58,289 nt of DNA from Bryobacteraceae bacterium (lineage in GTDB: Bacteria > Acidobacteriota > Terriglobia > Bryobacterales > Bryobacteraceae): positions 1 to 58,289 of the forward strand of contig JAIEMJ010000043.1 of NCBI GenBank assembly GCA_019752335.1, written 5' to 3'. Of this stretch, positions 40,534 through 49,605 are shown piece by piece. Under the pieces are notes generated by a model. That model had not been told where the DNA came from, searched no databases, and saw only the letters and a program-made list of their open reading frames with translations. A program made the translations under genes and the position numbers. The stretch's first letter is position 1. Each line of letters begins with the position of its first letter.

Positions 40534-42972
40534 TCATGACTCCGTCAAAACCAATGCCGGATCGACGCGTAGCGCCCGGCGCGCGGGAACCAGGCACGCC
40601 AACAGGCCGATGACCCCTAAGCCGGACATCACCGCGCCGAGCACCCCAGGGTCGAGCGCCTGGACACCGTAGATCTCCGCCGACACCGCGCGCTGCATCG
40701 CGACCGCTCCAAGCAAGCCGAGCAGGACTCCGCCGGCCACCAGGGTCAGGCCCTCACGCAACACCAGACGAACAATCCCCGACGCTGGACTCCCCAAAGC
40801 GACGCGGATGCCGATCTCCCGCCGGCGCTGCGTCACCAGGTAGGCGAGAACGCCGTAGATGCCGATGGCGGCCAGAAACAGCGCCAACGCGCCAAACGCC
40901 AATGCCAGTAGCATCGCCGCGCGGCGCGTGGATAGCGACAAGGCGGCGCGTTCCTCCATCGTGCGAAGGTCGAAGAGCGCCAACTGCGGATCCACCCGCG
41001 CGACCTCGGCGCGGATCGCCCGCGTGGGGTCCGGCGCACCGGGCTGCATCTTCACGGCCAGCGTGAAGAACCGCGAGGGTACTTGCGCAAAGGGGAAGTA
41101 ATAAGCGCCCATCGGCGTGCCGGTCGAGAGGTTCTCGAGCCGGATGGAACGCACCACGCCCACCACGCGCAGCCACCGGGTGTTGCTATCGGACGTCATC
41201 TTCTTCGGGTCATTCGGGGTGAACATCCGCTGGCCGACCGGATCCCGCCCCGGCCAAAAGTGCCGCGCCAGTTGCTCGTCGATGACGATCACCGGGGCTG
41301 ACCCGTCGCGGTCACTTTCCGTAAAATCCCGTCCACGCACCATGGTCATGCCCATGGCCGCGAAGTAGCCAGGCGAGACGCGCATCTGCTTCGGCGACAC
41401 GACGCTCTCGCCTGGCTTCATCACGTAACCGTCGGCGAGGATGACGCTGTCGTCAAAACTGCCCCCGAGGGGAATCGACGTGGTGGCGCCAGCCGCGACC
41501 AGGCCAGGCAGTTGGCGAAGGCCGGTGAGGAGGCGGTCCTGTAGATTGCGCAGGGCGGCTTCATCCGGATAAGCGATGCCCGGCGCGCTGGTGGACGCGG
41601 TGTAGACGCCCTCGCTCCGGTAGCCCGGGTCGACTTGGAGAAGATTCCGGAAGCTGGCCAACAGCAAACCCGCACCCAGGAGGAGCACGAACGCGAAGCC
41701 GACCTCGGCCGCCACCAGGACTTGCCGCGCGCGGCGTCCGCTTGTACCCGTGGTGCCCGCGCGGTTATTGTCGCGTAGCGCGTTGGCCAGTTTCTCCGGC
41801 GCAAATACGGGCAGCAGCCCCATCACGACGCCGACGGCGGCCGCCAGGGCCAACGACACCAGCACCACCGTCAGGTCCACCTGTACTTCGCCCGCGCGGG
41901 GAAAGCCGGCCGGACTCACCCGCGCCATCAGCGGCATTGCGCCGTACGCCAAGGCGACGCCCAAGCCGCCTCCCGTCAGCGTCATTAGCAGACTCTCGGC
42001 CAGCGACTGGCTGGCCAGTTGCCAACGCGTCGCGCCCAAGGCCAGCCGCGTCGCAATCTCTTTGCGGCGCGCGGCCAGGCGGGCCAAGGCCAGATTCGTC
42101 ACGTTGAGTCCACCGATCAGCAGCACGAGAATCGCGGCGGCCCAGAGCAGATACAACACGCCCTCCACGTTCTTGACGAGCATGTGCCGCAGTGGCTCTA
42201 CCTGCGTGTGAAAGCCGGCGTTCACCAGTGCTTCGCGCATCTCGGGTTCGCGTTCGAGATTCGCACGATTGACGGCGTCCACCTGGGCTTGTACTTGCGC
42301 CAAGGTCGCGCCGGGACGCAGGCGTCCCACGTGGTAGAAGTTGTTGCTGTGGTGCCGCCGCTTCTCGTCCGCGGTGAAGGCGAGCGGCACCCAGAGCCGG
42401 GCTTCTGCATTGACGAACGAGAAGCCGGCCGGCATCACGCCCACGACGGTGTAAGGCCGGCCACCCAGGCGCAGACTCTGCCCCAGGGCCGTGGGGCTCG
42501 CGTTGTAGAGCTCGCGCCACAGCCCGTGGCTTAAGACGACCTGCCGCTCATTGCCCGGCTCGCCTTCCTCGGGACGGAAGGGGCGGCCCAGGGCGGGCGC
42601 GGTCCGGACCAGGGCGAAGAAGGACGGCGTTACCGCCATGCCCTCCACGCGCGCTGGCGTGCCGTTCAGGTCAATGGTCTGGCTCTGATTGCGGAAGAGC
42701 GCTTGGTCCACCGCGGCGGGGACGCCGCGCATGCGGTCCACCCAGTCGCCAGAGCTGCTTTGGTTTGAGTCGCCCACGCCGGCGTTGGGGTAGCGGTTCG
42801 CCATCAGCACCAGCGCATCGGCCTCCGGGACGGGCAGCGGGCGCAACAGCACTGAGTTGACGACCGCGAAGGTCAGGGTGTTTGCCGCCGTGGCGACGAG
42901 CAGGGTTAGGGCGACAGTGGCGCTGAGGCTGCGGTCACGCAAGCTGGTTCGGAGGGCGAGGCGAATGGACAT
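40534..42972 (-). CDS. ADOP-type FtsX/MacB orphan permease
   Basis: 812 residues with the duplicated permease plan: N-terminal helix (LSATVALTLLVATAANTLTF), first MacB periplasmic domain to about residue 250, three helices (LYLLWAAAILVLLIGGLNVT onward), a second helix and periplasmic domain, and a final helix block (LALAFGALALFLAAIGIYGV, GVLLGLLGAVAMQRAV). This is the acidobacterial duplicated orphan permease family, usually without an adjacent ATPase gene; none is present here. Substrate unknown. Its ATG lies 6 nt after TATCGT. Confidence 0.93.
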   Translation of the reverse strand: MSIRLALRTSLRDRSLSATVALTLLVATAANTLTFAVVNSVLLRPLPVPEADALVLMANRYPNAGVGDSNQSSSGDWVDRMRGVPAAVDQALFRNQSQTIDLNGTPARVEGMAVTPSFFALVRTAPALGRPFRPEEGEPGNERQVVLSHGLWRELYNASPTALGQSLRLGGRPYTVVGVMPAGFSFVNAEARLWVPLAFTADEKRRHHSNNFYHVGRLRPGATLAQVQAQVDAVNRANLEREPEMREALVNAGFHTQVEPLRHMLVKNVEGVLYLLWAAAILVLLIGGLNVTNLALARLAARRKEIATRLALGATRWQLASQSLAESLLMTLTGGGLGVALAYGAMPLMARVSPAGFPRAGEVQVDLTVVLVSLALAAAVGVVMGLLPVFAPEKLANALRDNNRAGTTGTSGRRARQVLVAAEVGFAFVLLLGAGLLLASFRNLLQVDPGYRSEGVYTASTSAPGIAYPDEAALRNLQDRLLTGLRQLPGLVAAGATTSIPLGGSFDDSVILADGYVMKPGESVVSPKQMRVSPGYFAAMGMTMVRGRDFTESDRDGSAPVIVIDEQLARHFWPGRDPVGQRMFTPNDPKKMTSDSNTRWLRVVGVVRSIRLENLSTGTPMGAYYFPFAQVPSRFFTLAVKMQPGAPDPTRAIRAEVARVDPQLALFDLRTMEERAALSLSTRRAAMLLALAFGALALFLAAIGIYGVLAYLVTQRRREIGIRVALGSPASGIVRLVLREGLTLVAGGVLLGLLGAVAMQRAVSAEIYGVQALDPGVLGAVMSGLGVIGLLACLVPARRALRVDPALVLTES

Positions 42973-42978
42973 CTATGA

Positions 42979-42984
42979 ACGATA
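42979..42984 (-). promoter_or_regulatory. TANNNT box, leaderless-type, ADOP gene
   Basis: TATCGT on the minus strand ends 6 nt (TCATAG) before ATG 42972; no Shine-Dalgarno. Confidence 0.4.
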
Positions 42985-43005
42985 CGCACGAACCGCTGGC
43001 GAGGT

Positions 43006-43392
43006 TCACAACGAATAGTCGAAGGAGTAACTGTGCTTGCCGCCTTCGATCTCGATCGCCATTTTGCCGGTGAGGCCCGTTAGGCCACCGGTGCCGGAGT
43101 CCGGCACGACGGTGATCGAGAGCGACGGCGTCCCTCGGTTCATCGTTCCGGTATGCTGCAGGACGAAGGTCCCTGCGCGGCCGTCGAGCTTTCCACTGAC
43201 GCGCTCAATCGCCACGTAGCCGGCGGAGCCCTTGACGCTGCCTTGCGCCGCCAGCATCTGCCCTTGGCTGATGGCCTCCAGCGGACCGTGGAACTGCTTG
43301 TCGATCGTCATGCGCGATAGCCCCAGGTCCTCTCCGCCCGCCGGCGCCTGGGGGACGAGCTTCACTTCGAAGGAACCGGATGCGTTGGCCAT
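43006..43392 (-). CDS. DUF3224 family protein
   Basis: 128 residues, a single beta-barrel DUF3224 domain (allene-oxide-cyclase-like). [40 protein letters not shown] and [20 protein letters not shown] match the family throughout. The function of the family is not established. It lies 9 nt after the tricorn gene but has its own TAAGCT box. Confidence 0.93.
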   Translation of the reverse strand: MANASGSFEVKLVPQAPAGGEDLGLSRMTIDKQFHGPLEAISQGQMLAAQGSVKGSAGYVAIERVSGKLDGRAGTFVLQHTGTMNRGTPSLSITVVPDSGTGGLTGLTGKMAIEIEGGKHSYSFDYSL

Positions 43393-43398
43393 AGAGAG

Positions 43399-43404
43399 AG
43401 CTTA
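43399..43404 (-). promoter_or_regulatory. TANNNT box built on the tricorn stop codon
   Basis: TAAGCT on the minus strand. Its first three bases are the tricorn TAA stop, and it ends 6 nt (CTCTCT) before ATG 43392 of the DUF3224 gene. Confidence 0.45.
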
Positions 43405-46400
43405 ACGCGCCGTGGGCTGGTAGTTGGGAAACGCCGGGCGAGGGCGCGTCACCTTGGGCGCCTTCTTCAGCTCTACCATGAGTAACTCGACGGCCTTCTC
43501 CAACTGGGGATCACGACCCTCGCGGACCGCTTTGGGATCCTGCTCCACGTCGAAGTCCGGCGCGATGCCGACGTTTTCCGCCACCCATTCGCCGGTCTCG
43601 GCGTCCCAGAATCCAACTGACGGCACGGTGACCATGCCCCCGTCCATCAGCGGCGGATAGCCACCCAGGCCGCCCACCAGGCCACCCCAGGTTCGCTTCC
43701 CGACCAGCGGGCCTAGCTTGGCCTTGCGGAAGTACCACGGCATGGTGTCGCCGCCGGAGCCCGCGTATTCGTTGATCAGCATCGCCTTCGGGCCAAAGAT
43801 ACCGGTCATCGGGCCGGTAAAGTCCTCGCCTTCACGTGTGTTGCGGTAGTGCAGTAAGGGCCGGCGGAGTAAGTCGAGAATATAGTCGGGCTGGGCGCCG
43901 CCGCCGTTGAAGCGTTCGTCCACCACGACTCCCTCCTTGCCGGTCTGCGCGAAGAAGTAGCGATTGAAACTGGTGTAGCCACCGAGCGCTGTGTCGGGGA
44001 GATAGACGTAAGCTAAGCGGCCACCGGAAAGCTGATCCACGCGGCGGCGATTGCCTTCTACCCAAGCCAGATTGCGCAAGGCAGCTTCGCTATCGATGGG
44101 AATCACCGTTACTTCGCGTGACCCGGCGCCGTCGGCGTTCGGACCTACTTTCAGCACCACCTGCTTCCCGGCTGTCGCCTCCAAGGCCTGGTCGACATCG
44201 TCGCGATCCGTCAGGTTGCGGCCGTTTACCGCGAGTAAGTACTCGCCGGCCGCGACATTCACGCCGGGCTGAGTAAGTGGCGCGCGTAACTGCGGATTCC
44301 AACTCTCGCCGTTGAAGATCTTCTGGAAACGATAGCGGCCATTTTCGAGTGAATAGTCACAGCCGAGTAACCCGCCGCGTACGCGCTTTACCTCCGGAAG
44401 CTGGCCACCCGTGACGTATAGGTGGCTCGCGGTAAACTCGCCCATCATGTCCGCGAAGAGATAATTCAGGTCCGTGCGGCTGCCGATTGATTCGAGATAA
44501 GGAGCATAGCGCGCCTTCATCGCCGCGATATCGACGCCGTGTAACTTGGGGTCATAAAAGAAATCACGCTGGATGCGCCAGGCTTCGTTATACATCTGCC
44601 GCCACTCCAGACGCGGATCGACAAAGGTTTCGAGGGCGTCGAGCTTCAGTAGGCCGTCGCCGGGCTTCACGGGCGCGCTGGCCGAAGTAATGGCCCAACG
44701 ATTGCCGATCTGGCTAAAGAGCATCTTCTCGCGGTTGCTGGAGAGTTCGAAGGCCTGGACCCCTTCCACAACTTTGTCGGTCTTGCGCGTCTTCAACTCG
44801 AATTTGTGGACGGTGGAAGGACCAAAGCCCGTCGAGGGCGCCTCCACCAGAAACAGGACCCCGGTCTTACCGGCCAACAAACCGCGGTAATTGCGGGGCG
44901 GGATGGGCAAGGCCAGAATGCGCTGCTCAATATTGCCTTCATCGAACTTCACTTCTACGGGCGCGGGCTTGGCCGGCGGCGTCTTGGGAGCCGCTTCGTC
45001 CACCGGCTTCTCGTCGTCACTCTCGGGAGCCAGCGGTGATGGTAAGTCCTTGCGCAAGACCACGACGTACGCTGAGTAAGTCACCGGGCGGAAGTAGGCC
45101 GACATGTCGCGGAAGCCCAAGCTGAGCGCGGCGTCAGTGGAAGCGAGGAAATAGAGATGCTTGCCGTCGGCGTCAAAGACCGGCGACGCTGTGTCGCTCA
45201 TGCCGTCGGTAACCTGCACTGCTTTGGAAGTCTCCAGGGAATAAACATAGACGGCGCGCAGCAGCGAGCGTAGCTGCTTCGTGTAAGTGACCCACTTACT
45301 GTCGGGCGACCAGGCGAGTTGGGTGAGGTTGCCCCCGGCGTAGCGATCCGTGTCGATCTTGGTTACCTTGTTGGTGGCAATATCCAGGTAGTAAATCGAA
45401 AGCGACTTGTCGCGAAAAGCAATCTTCTTCGAATCGGGTGACCACTTGAGGTCGTAGTAGAAAGTCTGCGGCGACGTGAGCTTAAAGGCCTTCGGCTCGC
45501 CCTGCCCGGACTGGTCGCGCAGGTGTAACTCATATTCGCCCGTGACATCCGAAAAGTAAGCGATCCATTTACCATCCGGTGACCACGCCGGATCGCGTTC
45601 GGCCGCTCCCGGCGAGTTCGTCAGGTTGCGGACGTCGCCCTTTTCCAGGGGAATCGTAAAGATCTCCCCGCGCGCTTCCACGACGGCGCGCACGCCCGTC
45701 GGTGACAGACTGACATTGGATAAGCGCTGGCCCACCTTTTCCAGCCGCGGCCTTACTTCGCCCAGATCGGCATTCACCGTAACCGGCACGGGCTTCGACT
45801 TACCCGTCTTGGTGTCGAACAGAAAGAGCGACCCGAAGCGCTCATACGCAATCGTGGTGTCGCAGGCGGAGGCCCATTTGATATCCATCGTTTCATTGGG
45901 AATGGCGCGAGTTACCTGGTTGCTCTTCAAATCGTACGCGTAGAGGGTGAAGCTACCGTCACGGTCGGAGAGGAAGTATAACTTGCCGGCGACCCACATC
46001 GGCATCCAGTCGTTCGAATTCTGGCGTGGGATCGCCTTCACCGCGGAGTCAGCTAAGTTGGCGATCCAGATGGGGGAGGTCCGTCCGCCGCGATAACGCT
46101 TCCAAGTGCCCCAGGCGGGCTCGTTCGGCGTGTAAGCGATTTGGGCGCCGTCCGGGGAGAAAGCGCCGTGGGCCGCCTGGGGAAACGGCAACGCTTTCGG
46201 CAACCCGCCATTGAGCCCGACGGTGAAGAGCTGGCGCACGCGGGTGAACGCTTGCCGGCCGGAGGCGACCAAGACGCGCTGGCCATCCGGCGACCAGCCA
46301 CTCACCAGATCGGCGTCCGGATGATAGGTGAGCCGCTTCGGCACGCCGCCCGCCGCGGGCACCGTGAACGCGTCGACGTTGCCATCGTACTGGCCGCTGA

Positions 46401-46617
46401 AGGCAATCGTCTGGCCATCGGGCGAGAAGTAGGGCTCGCCCTCGGTTCCCGGGGCGTTGGTAAGGCGCTTCGCCTCGCCACCCTCGCGCGGTACGGTCCA
46501 CAGGTCGCCGGCATGACGGAAGACAAGGTGCGTTTTGGACAGCGAAGGCTGGGTAAGCAACAGGCTGGCCGCGGGCAGGCTGGACGCGCAGAGGGTGAGG
46601 AGGAAGAGTCGGAACAT
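43402..46617 (-). CDS. Tricorn-like protease (S41 family)
   Basis: 1071 residues from ATG 46617 (MFRLFLLTLCASSLPAAS, signal peptide); further upstream frame is antisense of the DUF418 gene. Two PD40-rich propellers (GTEGEPYFSPDGQTIAFSGQ and similar repeats) occupy about 1-680, then a helical C1 region, a PDZ domain (GEYLLAVNGRNLTDRDDVDQ) and the S41 peptidase domain with nucleophile Ser near 950 in NEYAGSGGDTMPW. In archaea tricorn degrades proteasome products; exported acidobacterial forms probably digest peptides in the periplasm. Confidence 0.93.
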   Translation of the reverse strand: MFRLFLLTLCASSLPAASLLLTQPSLSKTHLVFRHAGDLWTVPREGGEAKRLTNAPGTEGEPYFSPDGQTIAFSGQYDGNVDAFTVPAAGGVPKRLTYHPDADLVSGWSPDGQRVLVASGRQAFTRVRQLFTVGLNGGLPKALPFPQAAHGAFSPDGAQIAYTPNEPAWGTWKRYRGGRTSPIWIANLADSAVKAIPRQNSNDWMPMWVAGKLYFLSDRDGSFTLYAYDLKSNQVTRAIPNETMDIKWASACDTTIAYERFGSLFLFDTKTGKSKPVPVTVNADLGEVRPRLEKVGQRLSNVSLSPTGVRAVVEARGEIFTIPLEKGDVRNLTNSPGAAERDPAWSPDGKWIAYFSDVTGEYELHLRDQSGQGEPKAFKLTSPQTFYYDLKWSPDSKKIAFRDKSLSIYYLDIATNKVTKIDTDRYAGGNLTQLAWSPDSKWVTYTKQLRSLLRAVYVYSLETSKAVQVTDGMSDTASPVFDADGKHLYFLASTDAALSLGFRDMSAYFRPVTYSAYVVVLRKDLPSPLAPESDDEKPVDEAAPKTPPAKPAPVEVKFDEGNIEQRILALPIPPRNYRGLLAGKTGVLFLVEAPSTGFGPSTVHKFELKTRKTDKVVEGVQAFELSSNREKMLFSQIGNRWAITSASAPVKPGDGLLKLDALETFVDPRLEWRQMYNEAWRIQRDFFYDPKLHGVDIAAMKARYAPYLESIGSRTDLNYLFADMMGEFTASHLYVTGGQLPEVKRVRGGLLGCDYSLENGRYRFQKIFNGESWNPQLRAPLTQPGVNVAAGEYLLAVNGRNLTDRDDVDQALEATAGKQVVLKVGPNADGAGSREVTVIPIDSEAALRNLAWVEGNRRRVDQLSGGRLAYVYLPDTALGGYTSFNRYFFAQTGKEGVVVDERFNGGGAQPDYILDLLRRPLLHYRNTREGEDFTGPMTGIFGPKAMLINEYAGSGGDTMPWYFRKAKLGPLVGKRTWGGLVGGLGGYPPLMDGGMVTVPSVGFWDAETGEWVAENVGIAPDFDVEQDPKAVREGRDPQLEKAVELLMVELKKAPKVTRPRPAFPNYQPTAR

Positions 46618-46623
46618 GGGCCC

Positions 46624-46631
46624 ATTATAAT
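46624..46631. promoter_or_regulatory. Palindromic bidirectional -10 box, tricorn / DUF418
   Basis: ATTATAAT is its own reverse complement and gives a perfect TATAAT on each strand (46626-46631 plus; 46629-46624 minus). It lies midway in the 19-bp gap: 5 nt from ATG 46637 and 6 nt from ATG 46617. Confidence 0.65.
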
Positions 46632-46636
46632 GAGCC

Positions 46637-48169
46637 ATGGCGCCTACTCGCTCCGCAGACCGGATCGCCCTGCTGGACGTCTTGCGCGGCTTCGCCCTGC
46701 TCGGCATTCTCCTGATGAATATTCTCAGCTTCGGCCTACCGGGGCCGGCCGAAGCCAATCCAACGGTGCTGGGCGGATCGGGGGGGCTCAACTGGACGGC
46801 GTGGTTCTTGCAGATCGTCGTCTTTGACGGCAAGATGCGGGCTATGTTCTCGCTGCTCTTCGGCGCCGGGGTGATCCTGTTGACGTCTCGCGCGACGCCG
46901 GACATCGCCGACATTTACTATCGCCGGAATCTGTGGCTCATTCTTTTTGGGATGGTCCACGCCTACATCTTCTGGTACGGCGACATCCTCTACTACTACG
47001 GACTCTACGCGTTGATCCTCTTTCCGCTGCGTCTGCTCCCGGTGAAGGCGCTGATCCGCGTACCGGTGGCCATGTTACTCGGCATGACGGGCTTTGGTAT
47101 CTACGAGGCCATCCAATTGCCCGAGATCAAGCAAAAGGCGCTAGCGGCGGCGAAGGTAGAAAAACCGAACGAGGAGCAAAAGAAAGCGAAGGAACGCTGG
47201 GAGGACATGCTGAAGAACTGGCAGCCCAGTAGCGAGGAGATCAATAAGGAACTCAAGGCTTACCGTGGGAACTACGTCGAAAACTTCAAGCGCCGCGCCG
47301 AGACGGTGAGCGGTTGGCACTCCGGCCCTTACTATTCGCCGGGCTCCTGGGACATCGTGGCTTTTCTGCTACTCGGCATGGGATTCTTCAAGGCCGGCGT
47401 ACTGACGGGTGAACGGCCAACGGGTTTCTACCTGAAGTTACTCTGCTTCGGCTACGGCGCCGGACTAACGCTGAACGCCGCGCTCGCCTGGCGGCTGAGC
47501 GAGGCAAAGTGGGACCTGATCGTCGCCTCCCAGGCGTTCGCTTTTTACCAACTGGGGCGTCTGCTGGTGGTGCTGGGACACGTCGGCCTGCTGGTGCTGA
47601 TCGTGAAGCGCGGGGTGCTGACGGGCCTGACGCAGCGGCTGGCCGCCGTGGGGCAAATGGCCTTCAGCAACTACATCTCCCACACGCTCATCGCGACGAC
47701 GCTCTTTTACGGCGGCTACGGCTTCGGCCTCTTCGGCAAACTGGAGCGGGCGCAACTCTATGGGGTGGTGTTGGCGATCTGGGTCGCGCAGCTCATCATT
47801 AGCCCCATCTGGTTGCGGCATTACCGCTTCGGCCCGCTCGAATGGGCGTGGCGTTCACTCACTTACTGGCAGCGGCAGCCGTTTCGGCTAACCCCGGCGG
47901 GCGACCAGGCCGCAGAGGAGCAGCCCCGTGCCGATGAGGAACTCGGTGGCGGGCTCGGGATTGGCGAGGGTGGGGTTCTGCCAGCTCTTGATCTGGAAGG
48001 TGAGGTCGTTGCTGGCTGGCGTGCTGCCGGTCCAGGCCAGGGTGACGGCGCCGCTCAGCGTCCAGGCCTGGGTGAAGTCGACGCCGCTGATGCCGAAGTA
48101 GTTCGCATTGCGGACCGCGCCACCGTTCAAAGTGATGACGTTGGAGAAATTCGTCCCGCCGATCGATAG
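46637..48169 (+). CDS. DUF418 membrane protein with read-through C-terminal extension
   Basis: 510 residues. The first 417 form a typical DUF418 protein: RIALLDVLRGFALLGILLMN at the start, about ten membrane helices, and the hallmark ending LRHYRFGPLEWAWRSLTYWQ. The remaining 93 residues (from LTPAGDQAAEEQ) are acidic and low-complexity, and are the antisense of the PEP-CTERM gene. A TAA occurs one base out of frame right after QRQPFR, so a one-base insertion has probably abolished the original stop. Function of DUF418 is not known; transport or acyl transfer has been suggested. Confidence 0.88.
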   Translation: MAPTRSADRIALLDVLRGFALLGILLMNILSFGLPGPAEANPTVLGGSGGLNWTAWFLQIVVFDGKMRAMFSLLFGAGVILLTSRATPDIADIYYRRNLWLILFGMVHAYIFWYGDILYYYGLYALILFPLRLLPVKALIRVPVAMLLGMTGFGIYEAIQLPEIKQKALAAAKVEKPNEEQKKAKERWEDMLKNWQPSSEEINKELKAYRGNYVENFKRRAETVSGWHSGPYYSPGSWDIVAFLLLGMGFFKAGVLTGERPTGFYLKLLCFGYGAGLTLNAALAWRLSEAKWDLIVASQAFAFYQLGRLLVVLGHVGLLVLIVKRGVLTGLTQRLAAVGQMAFSNYISHTLIATTLFYGGYGFGLFGKLERAQLYGVVLAIWVAQLIISPIWLRHYRFGPLEWAWRSLTYWQRQPFRLTPAGDQAAEEQPRADEELGGGLGIGEGGVLPALDLEGEVVAGWRAAGPGQGDGAAQRPGLGEVDAADAEVVRIADRATVQSDDVGEIRPADR

Positions 48170-48661
48170 ATCCTCAAACGTAATGCTGCTGCTGGGCCGC
48201 GCCGTGCTGGTGGCCGGAGCCGTCATGCGGAAGATCAGGCTCTGCACGCCGCCAAAGGTGGCGGTGTAGGGCGCAATGGCGTAACTCAGGCCCGTAACCG
48301 TGTCGGTGACTTGCACATTTACCTGCTTCGTGGCGTCGCCCGAGTAAGACTCGGTGAAGGTGTATTTCCGGCCCGACACCCACACCGGCATGGCTAAATT
48401 CTGCGCCACCGCGAAAGTGAACGTACCCGGCGCCGCGCCGGTTAAGGCGTTTAAGCGGATTTTCCCCGAATTAAAGCTGCCTTCGAAACCAAAGGTTTCG
48501 AGCTGCGAGCCGCCCGCCGCGACAAACTCATAGTCCGGCGTACCGGGCGTGGAGTATTGCGAGGCCGGACCCACGCTGTTAAAGAGGCCTAAGTGGATCG
48601 TCGCCGCCGGGCTGATCAATGTCGCGAGAAAGAATGCGCAAAATACCCGAGAAGAATCCAT
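47888..48661 (-). CDS. PEP-CTERM sorted exported protein
   Basis: 257 residues with an N-terminal signal sequence (VFCAFFLATLISPAATI) and the C-terminal sorting tag NPEPATEFLIGTGLLLCGLVARRG: PEP motif, hydrophobic helix, Arg cluster. The body is beta-rich, Ser/Thr/Gly-rich, as in other PEP-CTERM surface proteins handled by exosortase. No exosortase gene is in the window. Its 3' 282 nt overlap the extended DUF418 frame. Confidence 0.88.
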   Translation of the reverse strand: MDSSRVFCAFFLATLISPAATIHLGLFNSVGPASQYSTPGTPDYEFVAAGGSQLETFGFEGSFNSGKIRLNALTGAAPGTFTFAVAQNLAMPVWVSGRKYTFTESYSGDATKQVNVQVTDTVTGLSYAIAPYTATFGGVQSLIFRMTAPATSTARPSSSITFEDLSIGGTNFSNVITLNGGAVRNANYFGISGVDFTQAWTLSGAVTLAWTGSTPASNDLTFQIKSWQNPTLANPEPATEFLIGTGLLLCGLVARRG

Positions 48662-48779
48662 TACTTCTCGAGAGTAATATCCCCCAGGTACTTTACTGAA
48701 TAGGGGAAACTCCTGCCTTGGGCTGGAACGTATTACTTAGCTCTTCTGGTACTTTCGTCCTCCCCCTGCCAAGCGGCGA

Positions 48780-48785
48780 TAGAAT
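48780..48785 (+). promoter_or_regulatory. TANNNT box, leaderless-type, mscS-like gene
   Basis: TAGAAT ends 7 nt (CTTTCCT) before ATG 48793; no Shine-Dalgarno. Confidence 0.45.
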
Positions 48786-48792
48786 CTTTCCT

Positions 48793-49605
48793 ATGGATCT
48801 GAACCAACTCAGCACTACCCTGATGCCGCGCATCGTGGATGCCAGCATCATTCTCTTCAAGACGCTGGCCATGTGGTTGGTCGGGCGCTGGCTGATCAAT
48901 ATGGGCATCCGGCTGATCGCCAACGGCTTGACCCGGCAGAAGGTAGACCACACCATCATCGGCTACGTGGAAAGCACCGTCCGCATCGTGCTGAACGTGA
49001 TCCTGATTGTCGGCTTGCTCAGCTTCTTCGGCATCGAAACGACGACCTTCGCCGGCCTGCTGGCCGGCTTGGGGCTGGCCATCGGCGCGGCCTGGGGTGG
49101 CATGCTGTCGAACTTCGCGGCCGGCGCGCTCCTGGTCTTCCTGAAGCCGTTTCGCGTGCGCGATTTCATTAGCGCCGGCGGCGTCACCGGCACCGTGGAC
49201 GAGATCGGCATGTTCGTCACCGCGATCAACACCCCGGACAACGTACGTACCTACGTCGGGAACAACAAGATCTTCTCCGACAACATCATGAACTTCAACG
49301 CCAACCCCCACCGCCGCGTCGACATCACCGCGCCGGTCTCGCACGGAGTTGATCCGCAAGTTTTCCTCCGGCAGTTGCAGCCCAAGATTCAGGCGATCCC
49401 GAACGTCCTGGCGACGCCCGCCCCGGACCTGAAGATTCTCAGCTACAACGCCTATGGTTGCCTGCTTGCGGTAAGGCCCTATTGCCACAATGACCATTAC
49501 TGGCAGGTCTATTTCGACACGCAGGACGCCATTCGAGCCACCTTTGGCTCGGGCGGTTATCCGCTGGCGGAGGTCAAGACCGAGATCGCGCCACCCAACG
49601 AGTGA
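48793..49605 (+). CDS. MscS-family mechanosensitive channel
   Basis: 270 residues from ATG 48793. Three membrane helices, the last being the pore-lining TM3 with the Gly/Ala pattern (FAGLLAGLGLAIGAAWGGML), then the beta domain (LKPFRVRDFISAGGVTGTVD) and the C-terminal alpha/beta vestibule. It releases solutes on hypo-osmotic shock from the inner membrane. The stop overlaps the next start (GTGA), so the two are coupled. Confidence 0.95.
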   Translation: MDLNQLSTTLMPRIVDASIILFKTLAMWLVGRWLINMGIRLIANGLTRQKVDHTIIGYVESTVRIVLNVILIVGLLSFFGIETTTFAGLLAGLGLAIGAAWGGMLSNFAAGALLVFLKPFRVRDFISAGGVTGTVDEIGMFVTAINTPDNVRTYVGNNKIFSDNIMNFNANPHRRVDITAPVSHGVDPQVFLRQLQPKIQAIPNVLATPAPDLKILSYNAYGCLLAVRPYCHNDHYWQVYFDTQDAIRATFGSGGYPLAEVKTEIAPPNE

